Shown: positions 51,473 through 59,626 of the stretch, piece after piece | Numbering within the stretch: the stretch's first letter is position 1 | How the letters are laid out: each line of letters opens with the position of its first letter | Assembly (NCBI RefSeq): GCF_003626695.1 | Contig: NZ_RBAH01000004.1 | Coordinates: 1 to 64,000, forward strand | DNA from: Paenibacillus ginsengarvi | Lineage (GTDB): Bacteria; Bacillota; Bacilli; Paenibacillales; NBRC-103111 | DNA: 64,000 bases | Reading direction: 5' to 3' | Translations under genes and position numbers: made by a program | The notes under the pieces: model-generated | The model's database searches: none | What the model saw: only the letters and a program-made list of their open reading frames with translations | Told to the model about the DNA's origin: nothing

Positions 51473-52617
51473 ACGAAACGGAAAAATGGGACCGGCTGCT
51501 CAGGCAGTCACTGGCTTCGGAGGCGGAAGCCGAGCCCGGACTGAATCAAACGCTTATCGATACATACAAGCGGACGAATCGCGTCAAACGAAAATCCCGA
51601 AGCAGACTTTCGCTGGGCTTACTGGCCGCCGTAATTGCGCTTGTCATGTCCGTGACGGCCTATGCGGCTACGAAGCTGTTTAGTTCCGGACAAGTTGCGG
51701 AGCATTTGGGCGAACGGATTTTGGCTGAGGCGTTCGCAAGTCATAACGCGATCGAAATTAACCGGACGATCGCATCCGGCAACTATCGCTTTACTTTGCA
51801 CGGGATCGTCTCGGGATCGGGGCTGAAGGAATGGAACCGCGAGGCTCACGGCATAGCTCCGGATAGAACGTACGCCGTCGTCTCCATCGCCAAAAAAGAC
51901 GGGAGCCGCATGCCGGCTACAAGCGACCCGGAATACGGGAAAGACCCGTTCTTCGTATCGCCGCTCGTCAAAGGGCTAAAGCCGTGGCAGGTTAATATCG
52001 TTACGATGAAAGGCGGGTACAGCGAAGTTGTCGTAGACGGAATTATGTACAGATTGATCGAATGCGACGGCGTCGAAATGTTCGCCGACAGAGGGGTGTA
52101 CTTGGCGATAAGCAGCGGCGACGCGTTCTACAATAACGCCGCATTCGCCTATGACGAAAGCACGGGGGAAATAAGCGCGAGGACCGATTACGCGGGCACG
52201 TCGATTTTGTTCGAGCTGCCGCTGGACCAAAGCAAAGCCGACCGCGCCAAGGCCGACGCATATTTGCGGGAGCTGCTCCAAGAACCTTCGGCGGCCCGCG
52301 CCTCCGAACCGGCATCAGCACCGCAACAGGCCGAAGCGGAACTGGCGAGGCATCTGGAGCAATTGAAGAGCAAAGTTGCCGGCGGCACGCTCATCCCCGA
52401 ATCCGTCAAAGCCGTGACCCATGACGAGTTAGGCCGTATCAACTACGAGTATGACGGCTGGACGGTCAAGCTTGCTCCGATCCTGCTGTTCACCGAAGGC
52501 CAGACGGGCTTCTCCGATGCGGTGCAATTCAGCGAAGCGGACGGACGCTACAAGGCGCTTCTATTTTCCCGGGACGCGGAAGGCGTCATTACCGGCAGAG
52601 TGATCGATCTGAACTAG
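51469..52617 (+). CDS. DUF4179-like membrane anti-sigma protein
   Basis: 382 aa. A cytoplasmic N-terminus (1-45, WDRLLRQSLASEAEAEP...) precedes one helix (LSLGLLAAVIALVMSVTAYAA, about 48-68), and a large extracellular part with beta-rich segments follows. The plan matches DUF4179-type proteins encoded with ECF factors in Bacillales. It likely sequesters the sigma factor until an envelope signal acts on the outer domain. An Ala/Glu-rich insert lies near residues 275-300. A terminator follows. Confidence 0.75.
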   Translation: MNETEKWDRLLRQSLASEAEAEPGLNQTLIDTYKRTNRVKRKSRSRLSLGLLAAVIALVMSVTAYAATKLFSSGQVAEHLGERILAEAFASHNAIEINRTIASGNYRFTLHGIVSGSGLKEWNREAHGIAPDRTYAVVSIAKKDGSRMPATSDPEYGKDPFFVSPLVKGLKPWQVNIVTMKGGYSEVVVDGIMYRLIECDGVEMFADRGVYLAISSGDAFYNNAAFAYDESTGEISARTDYAGTSILFELPLDQSKADRAKADAYLRELLQEPSAARASEPASAPQQAEAELARHLEQLKSKVAGGTLIPESVKAVTHDELGRINYEYDGWTVKLAPILLFTEGQTGFSDAVQFSEADGRYKALLFSRDAEGVITGRVIDLN

Positions 52618-52628
52618 AATGGCGCTGC

Positions 52629-52661
52629 GGCAAGAGCGAACAGGCTCTTGCCTTTTTTTTG
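52629..52661 (+). terminator. Terminator of sigma/anti-sigma operon
   Basis: GGCAAGAGC and GCTCTTGCC with a 6-base loop, then eight T. Confidence 0.9.
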
Positions 52662-52681
52662 TTCAGCCATCTGGCGGAGTG

Positions 52682-53272
52682 TCAGCCCAGCAAAGTTAAC
52701 GCCGAAAAAACGGCGTTGTTTATAAACGAACGGTCGGGGCGCGATCTCATCATGACGGTAATTCCGATTAAGGTAACGACAAAGGTTTGCGCCAAAGCTC
52801 TCGGTTGGATAGTATTCGAAAGCTCTCCCGATCGAACGCCTCTTTCTATCGTTTCCTGGAACAGGGCGGACAAGTACATCTGGTGCTCCCTCGTCAAAAT
52901 TTCAAACTTCTCGTCATGAGGTGCCAGCTCCACCATCGTATTGATGCAAAAACACCCTCGTCCGGCATCCTGCTCATCCGGACTATACTCCGCCGCAACC
53001 AGGTCTTCGAAAAAAGCCCGAAACGTTTCCTTTACGGACGCTTTGCCTTGAAAACGGCTTCGCACATAAGCGGCATGAAGATGTGTATATTTGCGAAGCG
53101 CGGCTTCAAACAACATTTTTTTGTCTCCGAAGGCGGCATAAATACTCGGACGTTGAATGCCCATCGCAGCCGTCAAATCGCTTAAAGAAGCAGCCTCGTA
53201 CCCCTTTTCCCAAAAAAGCCGCATAGCTGCATGTAAAGCTTGCTCTTCGTCAAATTCCCGTGGCCGCACCAT
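52682..53272 (-). CDS. TetR-family regulator
   Basis: 196 aa. VRPREFDEEQALHAAMRLFWEKGYEAASLSDLTAAMGIQRPSIYAAFGDKKMLFEAAL is the DNA-binding part typical of the AcrR/TetR_C_16 branch; GCFCINTMVELAPHD lies in the ligand domain. Divergent from the MFS gene at 53518, presumably its repressor. Its promoter and a 26-bp palindrome are listed separately. Confidence 0.92.
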   Translation of the reverse strand: MVRPREFDEEQALHAAMRLFWEKGYEAASLSDLTAAMGIQRPSIYAAFGDKKMLFEAALRKYTHLHAAYVRSRFQGKASVKETFRAFFEDLVAAEYSPDEQDAGRGCFCINTMVELAPHDEKFEILTREHQMYLSALFQETIERGVRSGELSNTIQPRALAQTFVVTLIGITVMMRSRPDRSFINNAVFSALTLLG

Positions 53273-53338
53273 AATCTTGTTCCTTTCCTCGGTATCATTA
53301 TGAACAGGATGCGGGGATCCCCAACCTTTAACAATCGA

Positions 53339-53394
53339 AATAACTTACCAAAAGGTATGTTATTATTTTAAATCATCAATTAAAATCAAGTCAA
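53339..53394 (-). promoter_or_regulatory. Promoter and operator of the TetR gene
   Basis: On the minus strand TTGACT (53389-53394), 18-base spacer, TAAAAT (53365-53370). Directly after it lies a palindrome 53339-53364 with arms AATAACTTACC and GGTATGTTATT around AAAA, one mismatch per arm. Confidence 0.75.
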
Positions 53395-53473
53395 CTCTTG
53401 TATATTTCACAATATATACGGCAATAAACTTGACAAAATCAATTATTTTCGTTATTTTCACTTTGAATCATTA

Positions 53474-53489
53474 TGTACTGATTGGTACA
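53474..53489. promoter_or_regulatory. Palindrome upstream of the MFS start
   Basis: TGTAC-tgattg-GTACA, perfect 5-bp arms, 28 bases before ATG 53518. It differs from the operator at 53339, so a second regulator may act here. Confidence 0.5.
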
Positions 53490-53517
53490 AAATAATGAAA
53501 CGGATGTGATAACAACA

Positions 53518-54771
53518 ATGAATCGAACGGAAGAACACGTATCAAGCGGCACTAACAGTGAAGAACGAACCGACGTCCGGCCCGGCGCGCGGAGTTTAGT
53601 CAAACGGCGATCCGCTTCCGCCCAGTCACGTCATACAGCCTTTTTGCTTGCGTCCGCCGGCGGCATGGCGGTCGCTAATGTTTATTACGCCCAGCCGCTT
53701 CTGGACGCGATCTCGGACGACTTCGGCATGGCGCATTGGGCGATCGGCATCGTCATAACCGTTACGCAAATTTGCTACGCTTTAGGACTGATGCTGTTAG
53801 TGCCGCTTGGAGATTTACTGAATCAGCGACGTTTGATCATCACCCATATGTTTCTCATGGCGGTTGCCTTGATTGCGGTAGGAGCTTCCCCTTCAGGAGC
53901 AGTTCTGCTGCTAGGGATGGCCGCTGTCGGATTTCTTGCGGTTGTGACACAATCGCTTGTCGCATTTGCAGCGACCATAACCACCCCTGCCGAGCGGGGA
54001 CGAATCATCGGATTGGTTACGAGCGGTATTGTGATCGGAATTTTGCTCGCCCGAACGGTCGCCGGCGTATTGACCGATCTAGCCGGCTGGCGTTCGGTCT
54101 ACTTCGTCTCGGCCATCTTCATGCTCCTTATGGCCGCCGCGTTAGTTTGGGCTTTGCCGCATGTCGAGCGCAGACAAACTCCGTTATCGTATCCGCAGTT
54201 GATTCGTTCCGTCTTTGCCCTATTTGCACAGGAACCGCCCCTGCTGATCCGCGGCATGCTCGGGCTTTTCATTTTTACTGCATTCAGCAGTTTATGGACT
54301 TCGATGGTGTTTCCGCTCACCGCACCGCAGCATTCTTTGTCGCATAGCGCGATCGGGGCGTTTGGTCTGGCTGGAGTCGCGGGAGCGCTGGCGGCAGCCC
54401 AGGCGGGACGGTGGGCGGATCGGGGGTTAGGGCAAAAAACGACCGGCGGGGCGCTGCTTTTGCTGCTGGCGGCATGGGTGCCTCTTAGCTTTACCGAGCA
54501 CTCCTTATGGTGGCTTCTTGTCGGTGTCATCGTGCTTGACTTCGCCGTTCAAGCGGTGCACGTCACGAACCAAAGCATCCTCCTCAGCGTTCGGCCGGAG
54601 GCGCGAAGCCGCCTAACCGCCGCCTATATGATATTTTATTCGGTCGGCAGCGCAACCGGTTCGATTGCATCGACCGCGATCTACGCCCGTGTTGGCTGGA
54701 GCGGCGTGTGCTTATTGGGGGCGGCGGTCAGCGCCCTTGCATTGCTCTTTTGGGCGGTAACCCGGCGTTAA
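53518..54771 (+). CDS. MFS transporter, YnfM/AraJ-like
   Basis: 417 aa, twelve helices after a polar, Ser/Arg-rich N-terminal tail of about 35 residues. ASAGGMAVANVYYAQPLLDAISDDFGMAHWAIGIVITVTQICYALGLMLLVPLGDLLNQRRLI is homologous to the MFS at 44254, so the window has two paralogous pump/TetR modules with different operators. GLVTSGIVIGILLARTVAGVL is the motif-C region. ATG 53518 is preferred to a TTG 36 bases upstream. Substrate unknown. Confidence 0.9.
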   Translation: MNRTEEHVSSGTNSEERTDVRPGARSLVKRRSASAQSRHTAFLLASAGGMAVANVYYAQPLLDAISDDFGMAHWAIGIVITVTQICYALGLMLLVPLGDLLNQRRLIITHMFLMAVALIAVGASPSGAVLLLGMAAVGFLAVVTQSLVAFAATITTPAERGRIIGLVTSGIVIGILLARTVAGVLTDLAGWRSVYFVSAIFMLLMAAALVWALPHVERRQTPLSYPQLIRSVFALFAQEPPLLIRGMLGLFIFTAFSSLWTSMVFPLTAPQHSLSHSAIGAFGLAGVAGALAAAQAGRWADRGLGQKTTGGALLLLLAAWVPLSFTEHSLWWLLVGVIVLDFAVQAVHVTNQSILLSVRPEARSRLTAAYMIFYSVGSATGSIASTAIYARVGWSGVCLLGAAVSALALLFWAVTRR

Positions 54772-54968
54772 GGCTGCGTCCTTCCTTTCCCCCGGTTCCT
54801 CCGCCTGGAGACCGAATCGCAAACCGTTCTGCAGGTGGTTTAACGGCCGCCCCCTACTGCTTACAATACAGTTATAAAACGGCGGCGAGGCGAGTCTTTT
54901 TCCGCCGTTCGAAAGAAGCAGTTCCCTAAAAGGGGACGAACGGCAACCGCTTAATCAGGAGGACAGGT

Positions 54969-55994
54969 ATGGACGATATGCTCAGGAAAGCGATACGGGA
55001 TCAAGGCGAATGGGCCGTGGAAGCGCATGGGCTGGTCAAAACGTTCGGCGACAATCGTGCGGTGGATGGCGTCGATCTGCATGTTCGCGCAGGCTCCATC
55101 TACGGTGTGCTTGGCCCGAACGGGGCCGGGAAAACGACTACGATCCGCATATTGGCGACTTTGCTTCGGCCGGATGCGGGGTCTGCGCTTATTTTCGGCC
55201 ACGATGTGGCAAAGCAGTCGCATGTGGTGCGCCAATTGATCGGCGTGACTGGTCAATACGCCTCGGTTGACGAGTCGCTCAGCGCAACCGAAAATTTGAT
55301 TATTTTTTCCAGACTGCTCGGTCTGGGGCGCGCCGAAGCGAAGCGCAAGGCGGCCGAGCTGCTGGAAGAGTTCGGACTGACCGAGGCGGCGAAGCGCCCG
55401 CTCAAAAACTTCTCCGGCGGCATGCGCAGGCGGCTGGACCTGGCGGCGAGCCTGATCGCCCAGCCCCCGCTTATTTTCCTCGACGAACCGACAACCGGAC
55501 TCGATCCGCGTACGCGCGCCCAAATGTGGGGAACGATTCGCAGGCTGGTGAACACGGGTTCGACGGTGCTGCTCACAACGCAATATCTCGACGAAGCCGA
55601 TCAGCTTGCCGATCGGATCGCGGTTATCGATCGCGGCCATGTCGTAGCGGAGGGCACGGTCGACGAACTCAAAGCGTCGGTCGGCACTTCGTCGCTGCAT
55701 CTGCGAGTGCAGAACCCGCAAGATAGCGAGGAAGCGCGCCGGATCATCGAACAAGTGCTTCAGGTTCGCTCGAACGTATCGGCGGAAGCCGGAACCATCA
55801 ACGCCCCGATGACGGAAGCAGGCCGCGTGACGGATCTGCTGATCGCCCTGCGCACAGCGGGCATTCCGCTGTCCGAGATCAGCGTGCAGAAGCCGACGCT
55901 GGACGAAGTATTCCTGACGATAACCGGTCACGGAGTAAGCGAGAACGCGGCGGGGACAGGTACGCCGAACGAGGCGGAAGGAGCGATCGTATGA
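54969..55994 (+). CDS. ABC exporter ATP-binding protein, DrrA-like
   Basis: 341 aa. Walker A GPNGAGKTTT near 50-59, signature FSGGMRRR, Walker B LIFLDEPTTGLDPRTR, switch TTQYLDEA. The C-terminal part with ISVQKPTLDEVFLTITGH is the DrrA hallmark. These ATPases drive ABC-2 exporters of antibiotics such as daunorubicin. AGGAGG precedes the ATG; the permease overlaps its end by four bases. In the 54772-54968 gap only an imperfect CGGCGG/CCGCCG hairpin was noticed. Confidence 0.93.
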   Translation: MDDMLRKAIRDQGEWAVEAHGLVKTFGDNRAVDGVDLHVRAGSIYGVLGPNGAGKTTTIRILATLLRPDAGSALIFGHDVAKQSHVVRQLIGVTGQYASVDESLSATENLIIFSRLLGLGRAEAKRKAAELLEEFGLTEAAKRPLKNFSGGMRRRLDLAASLIAQPPLIFLDEPTTGLDPRTRAQMWGTIRRLVNTGSTVLLTTQYLDEADQLADRIAVIDRGHVVAEGTVDELKASVGTSSLHLRVQNPQDSEEARRIIEQVLQVRSNVSAEAGTINAPMTEAGRVTDLLIALRTAGIPLSEISVQKPTLDEVFLTITGHGVSENAAGTGTPNEAEGAIV

Positions 55995-56806
55995 GCGTCT
56001 CAGCGATGAAACACGAAGCCCGTCACGGGCTCAAAAACCATACCAGCTTTCGCCAGTCGGTGCGCCATTCGCTCACGATGGCGTATCGCGGGCTGCTCAA
56101 AATCCGGCGCACTCCCGAGCAATTGTTCGACGTTACGTTCCAGCCGATTATTTTCACGCTGATGTTCACCTACATTTTCGGCGGCGCGATTTCCGGAGAC
56201 GTGCAAAGCTATTTGCCGATCATCATTCCCGGCATACTCGTCCAAACCGTCATCACGACCTCGATCGTTACCGGCGTTCAGCTTCGCGAAGATATGGATA
56301 AAGGGGTATTCGACCGGTTCAAATCATTGCCGATCGCCAGGATCGCGCCGCTTGCGGGAGCTCTCCTCGCCGACACGGTCCGATATGCGATCGCGACGAC
56401 GCTCACCCTTGTAATGGGATTTATTATGGGCTATCGGCCCGAAGGCGGCCTGATGAACGTGGTCCTGGCAGCCGTTCTCGTCATCGTCTGCGCCTGGGCC
56501 ATCAGCTGGATCTTTGCCTTTTTCGGTGTTATCGCACGTACCGCTTCGAGCGTTCAGGGGATCTCCATGATGGTGTTATTCCCGCTGACCTTTATTTCCA
56601 ACGCCTACGTTCCGGTAAAAACGATGCCCGGCTGGCTGCAATGGTTTGTGAACGTCAACCCGATCACGCATTTGGTCACCGCCATTCGCGAATTGGCCAA
56701 CAGCGGAACGGTCGGCATGGACCTCGTCTTCTCTCTTTTAGGCGCAGCCGTCATCGTGCTTATCTTCGCGCCGCTTACCGTACGGGCATATATGCGCCGG
56801 ACGTAA
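55991..56806 (+). CDS. ABC-2 exporter permease, DrrB-like
   Basis: 271 aa, six helices. RRTPEQLFDVTFQPIIFTLMFTYIFGGAI, QLREDMDKGVFDRFKSLPIAR (the ABC-2 signature) and PLTFISNAYVPVKTMPGWLQWFVNVNPITHLVTAIREL match DrrB/ABC-2 exporters. Start overlaps the ATPase stop (ATGA) and is preceded by GGAAGGAG. Probably exports a hydrophobic compound. Confidence 0.92.
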   Translation: MSVSAMKHEARHGLKNHTSFRQSVRHSLTMAYRGLLKIRRTPEQLFDVTFQPIIFTLMFTYIFGGAISGDVQSYLPIIIPGILVQTVITTSIVTGVQLREDMDKGVFDRFKSLPIARIAPLAGALLADTVRYAIATTLTLVMGFIMGYRPEGGLMNVVLAAVLVIVCAWAISWIFAFFGVIARTASSVQGISMMVLFPLTFISNAYVPVKTMPGWLQWFVNVNPITHLVTAIRELANSGTVGMDLVFSLLGAAVIVLIFAPLTVRAYMRRT

Positions 56807-56819
56807 TGGCTGACGATAC

Positions 56820-56846
56820 CAAAAGGGCCTTAAGGGTCCTTTTTTG
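56820..56846 (+). terminator. Terminator of DrrAB-like operon
   Basis: AAAAGG-GCC and GGG-CCTTTTTT arms with small imperfections, then T-run. Confidence 0.6.
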
Positions 56847-56949
56847 TTATGGCTGCGGCGATGTTTTTTGATTATATATAAACAATCCCTCCTTGCGATT
56901 TCGCGGGTTTTGTATAATGGAATTCATACATGAATTTGGAGGCGGTACA

Positions 56950-57012
56950 ATGAGGTACGTAACGGTCACAAGGGCACAACTGTCAGGGGAGCGCGCATCA
57001 TTGGCCCTATAA
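56950..57012 (+). CDS. Leader peptide of the Tet(L)-like pump gene
   Basis: A 20-codon frame, MRYVTVTRAQLSGERASLAL, with GGAGG 7 bases before its ATG and a TATAAT at 56913. Its C-terminal half (R-x-QL-x4-x-SL-x-L) aligns with the tet(L)/tet(K) leader peptide as I recall it (RVQLKEGSVSLTL). It ends 39 bases before the pump start. In tet(L), translation of the leader couples drug binding at the ribosome to pump expression; the same is inferred here. Confidence 0.8.
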   Translation: MRYVTVTRAQLSGERASLAL

Positions 57013-57024
57013 ACTGTGTGAGCC

Positions 57025-57043
57025 CCCCTATCAGACGAAGGGG
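57025..57043 (+). promoter_or_regulatory. Hairpin masking the pump ribosome site
   Basis: CCCCT (57025-57029) pairs with AGGGG (57039-57043), which is the ribosome-binding site (AAGGGG, 8 bases before TTG 57052). The loop is 9 bases. Such masking is the basis of translational attenuation. Confidence 0.65.
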
Positions 57044-57051
57044 TTATCCGG

Positions 57052-58404
57052 TTGAACGCATCATTTTCGCCCGCCCGCATTCCGAAGCCGTTAGCGTGGC
57101 TTTGCTTGCTTGCCTGTTTCAGCGTTCTGAATGAAACGATTTTTAACGTTTCGCTGCCCGATATCGCGGCCGATTTCGGCATAACGCCTGCGGCGGCGAA
57201 CTGGATCAATACGGGGTTTATTTTAACGTTTGCGATCGGTACATCGGTGTACGGCAAGTTATCGGACATCTACGGTGCGAGGAAGCTGCTCTTGTTCGGC
57301 TTGCTGCTGTACGGCGCGGGCTCGTGTATCGGGGCGCTGCTTCATGCGTCGTATCCGGCCGTCCTGCTCGCGCGCCTTACGCAAGGGGCGGGAGTTTCGG
57401 CAGTACCAGCGCTGCTGATGACCGTCGTCGCCCGTTATGTCGCCCCGGAGCATCAGGGGAAAGCATTCGGCATCATCGGATCGGCGGTCGCTTGCGGAGA
57501 AGGACTCGGTCCCGTCATCGGAGGTTTGACGACCGGTTATTTGCACTGGCATCTTCTGTTCCTGATCCCGCTGGCGACACTGCTTACGATTCCTTTTTTC
57601 CTGCGGACGCTGCCTGCAGAGCCTCCGTCCAAAACGAAGATGGATGTTGTCGGCGCTTTCCTGTTAAGCGCAGGAGTCGTGTTTTTTACAGTATTTACGA
57701 CCGTATACGGGTGGATGTATTTGGCCGCGGCGGCATTAATCTTCGGCGGATTCATCCTCCGTATCCGCTACGCGTCGCAGCCTTTCATCGAACCTACGCT
57801 GCTGCGAAATAGGCCGTTCGCCTCCGGTGTGGTTGCGGGAAGTATTCTGCTTGGAGCAGTGGCTGGCTACGTGTCGATGGTGCCGTACCTGATGAAAGCC
57901 ATTCACCATATGCCGACAAGCCTGATCGGCATCGGTATTCTGTTTCCGGGCACCGCCAGCGTTATTCTGTTTGGAATGGCCGGCGGGGTGCTTAGCGATA
58001 AGCGCGGCACGCGACTGACGATGATTGCCGGTCTGGGCCTCATCGCCGCCGGGTTTGGCATCGTTTCGTTTTGGGCCGATCGCACTCCGTGGCTGATTAC
58101 GGGCGCAACGATTCTCGCCTTTGGCGGGCTTTCGTTCGTCAAAACGGTTATTTCCGTAACCGTAGCCTCGGCGTTAAGTCCCGAACAATCCGGCTCGGGC
58201 ATGGGGCTGCTGAATCTGGCCTGCTTCCTCGGTGAAGGAATCGGCGTAGCTATGGTCGGCGGACTGCTGACCGGACGCTCGTTATCCTTCCCGCTTCTGC
58301 CTACTGTAACCGATGCATCGGCCTTTCTGTATAGCAATTTGGCGCTCGTTCTGATTGCCGCCGCCCTGTTTGGCGGGGTCTTGTATGGATGGGTCCGTCG
58401 TTGA
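57052..58404 (+). CDS. Tet(L)/Tet(K)-like MFS efflux pump
   Basis: 450 aa, TTG start, about 14 helices as in the DHA2 tetracycline pumps (about 458 aa). FNVSLPDIAADFGITPAAANWINTGFILTFAIGTSVYGKLSDIYGARKLLLFG and ARLTQGAGVSAVPALLMTVVARYVAPEHQGKAFGIIGSAVACGEGLGPVIGGL (with motif C) follow Tet(L) almost block by block. Tetracycline/proton (and possibly Na+/K+) exchange is likely, though chromosomal relatives may have other main roles. A leader peptide and SD-masking hairpin precede it. Confidence 0.88.
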   Translation: MNASFSPARIPKPLAWLCLLACFSVLNETIFNVSLPDIAADFGITPAAANWINTGFILTFAIGTSVYGKLSDIYGARKLLLFGLLLYGAGSCIGALLHASYPAVLLARLTQGAGVSAVPALLMTVVARYVAPEHQGKAFGIIGSAVACGEGLGPVIGGLTTGYLHWHLLFLIPLATLLTIPFFLRTLPAEPPSKTKMDVVGAFLLSAGVVFFTVFTTVYGWMYLAAAALIFGGFILRIRYASQPFIEPTLLRNRPFASGVVAGSILLGAVAGYVSMVPYLMKAIHHMPTSLIGIGILFPGTASVILFGMAGGVLSDKRGTRLTMIAGLGLIAAGFGIVSFWADRTPWLITGATILAFGGLSFVKTVISVTVASALSPEQSGSGMGLLNLACFLGEGIGVAMVGGLLTGRSLSFPLLPTVTDASAFLYSNLALVLIAAALFGGVLYGWVRR

Positions 58405-58458
58405 TTTTGGTAGGATCTTGTTTCTGTTGATAGCCGTGGCTTTCCACGGATGATGGCT

Positions 58459-58496
58459 GGCGGGTTTTGCGTTGGGGCGCAGAACTCGCCTTTTTT
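58459..58496 (+). terminator. Terminator of the Tet(L)-like gene
   Basis: GGCGGGTTTTGCG and CGCAGAACTCGCC around a 5-base loop, then TTTTTT. Confidence 0.85.
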
Positions 58497-58572
58497 GTTG
58501 CAACGGTTGTATAACGCAAAAGTTATTCGTCTCCGTAAGCGCAAGCGGGCAACACAGCGTTTTATTTTGGTG

Positions 58573-58636
58573 TTGACATTCGGAGCGAGCTGAAGTATGA
58601 TTTCATCAACAAAAATGAATGAATGGTTCATTCATT
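58573..58636 (+). promoter_or_regulatory. Promoter and operator of the SDR-TetR operon
   Basis: TTGACA (58573-58578), 17-base spacer, TATGAT (58596-58601). Near the start point a palindrome (58614-58636) has arms AATGAATGA and TCATTCATT, the usual site type for a cotranscribed TetR repressor. Confidence 0.75.
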
Positions 58637-58670
58637 TCCCGACTTGATGCGAAAAAGGAGATTTGCGATA

Positions 58671-59588
58671 ATGGAACAAATCAATGAGCAGTCTAAATGG
58701 TCTGTCGAGGGCAAATATGTCGTCATTACGGGAGCGACTAGCGGTATCGGGCTGGCCGCAGCGAGAGAACTGGCCGTTCGCGGCGCAAACCTCGGCATCG
58801 TCGCTCGCAATCGGGTTAAGGCGGAAGAAACGGCCGCGCAGCTGAAAGCTTTGTCCGGCGGCCGCCGCGCCGTCGACGTGTTCGTGGCCGACATGGCGTC
58901 CCAGCGGTCCGTACGCGCCGTCGCTTCCGCCATTTTGGCCGCATGTCCGCGAATCGACGTATTGATCAATAACGCCGGCGCGCTGTTCGACTCGCGGCAG
59001 GTGACCGAAGACGGATTGGAGATGACATGGGCGGTCAATCATCTGGCCCCGTTTTTGCTCGCTTCCCAGCTGCTGGACCGAATGAAGCAAAGCGGGCAGG
59101 CCCGCATTATTACGACCGCATCCCACGGGCACAAAATGGCCAAACGCGGCATCGTTTTCGACGATCTCGGCGCCGAGCGGCCGTACCGATTCCCGCAAAG
59201 GTTGATGGGCGGCTCCACGTTTCGTTATGCCGAGACGAAATTGGCCAACATTCTGTTTACCGCCGAGCTGGCGAAGCGGCTGGAAGGGACCGGCGTCTCG
59301 GCCCACTGCTTCGATCCCGGACTCGTGGCGACCAACTTCAACCAAAACAACGGCTGGATGGCGCGAACGACGATGGCCGTCATAAACCGGTTCGCCCGCA
59401 GCCCGGAAAAAGGAGCGGAAACGCTTGTCTGGCTTGCCGATTCAGACGACTTACACGGCCAAAGCGGCCAATACTACGTCGACATGCGGCAGACGATGCC
59501 GTCCGAGCCCGCTCGGGATCAACAAGCCGCGAAACGGCTTTGGGACGTAAGCGAATCGCAAACTTCGCGATCGGCAAGCGACCGGTAA
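58671..59588 (+). CDS. SDR oxidoreductase, retinol-dehydrogenase-like
   Basis: 305 aa. Cofactor motif TGATSGIG near 19-26, NNAGALFD near 100, AVNHLAPFLL, Ser of ITTASHGHK and YAETKLANILF (YxxxK) near 185. This long form with the FNQNNGWMARTTM region matches bacterial relatives of retinol dehydrogenases acting on lipophilic alcohols or aldehydes. AAAAGGAG lies 10 bases before ATG 58671. Cotranscribed with the TetR gene 38 bases downstream. Confidence 0.9.
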   Translation: MEQINEQSKWSVEGKYVVITGATSGIGLAAARELAVRGANLGIVARNRVKAEETAAQLKALSGGRRAVDVFVADMASQRSVRAVASAILAACPRIDVLINNAGALFDSRQVTEDGLEMTWAVNHLAPFLLASQLLDRMKQSGQARIITTASHGHKMAKRGIVFDDLGAERPYRFPQRLMGGSTFRYAETKLANILFTAELAKRLEGTGVSAHCFDPGLVATNFNQNNGWMARTTMAVINRFARSPEKGAETLVWLADSDDLHGQSGQYYVDMRQTMPSEPARDQQAAKRLWDVSESQTSRSASDR

Positions 59589-59626
59589 CGGTTGCTCCGC
59601 TAACAATCCATTACGAAACGCTGGAG

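Noticed and set aside
59027-59626. Long N-terminal extension in frame with the TetR gene
   Set aside because: It overlaps the SDR gene in another phase; TetR homology begins only after 59627.
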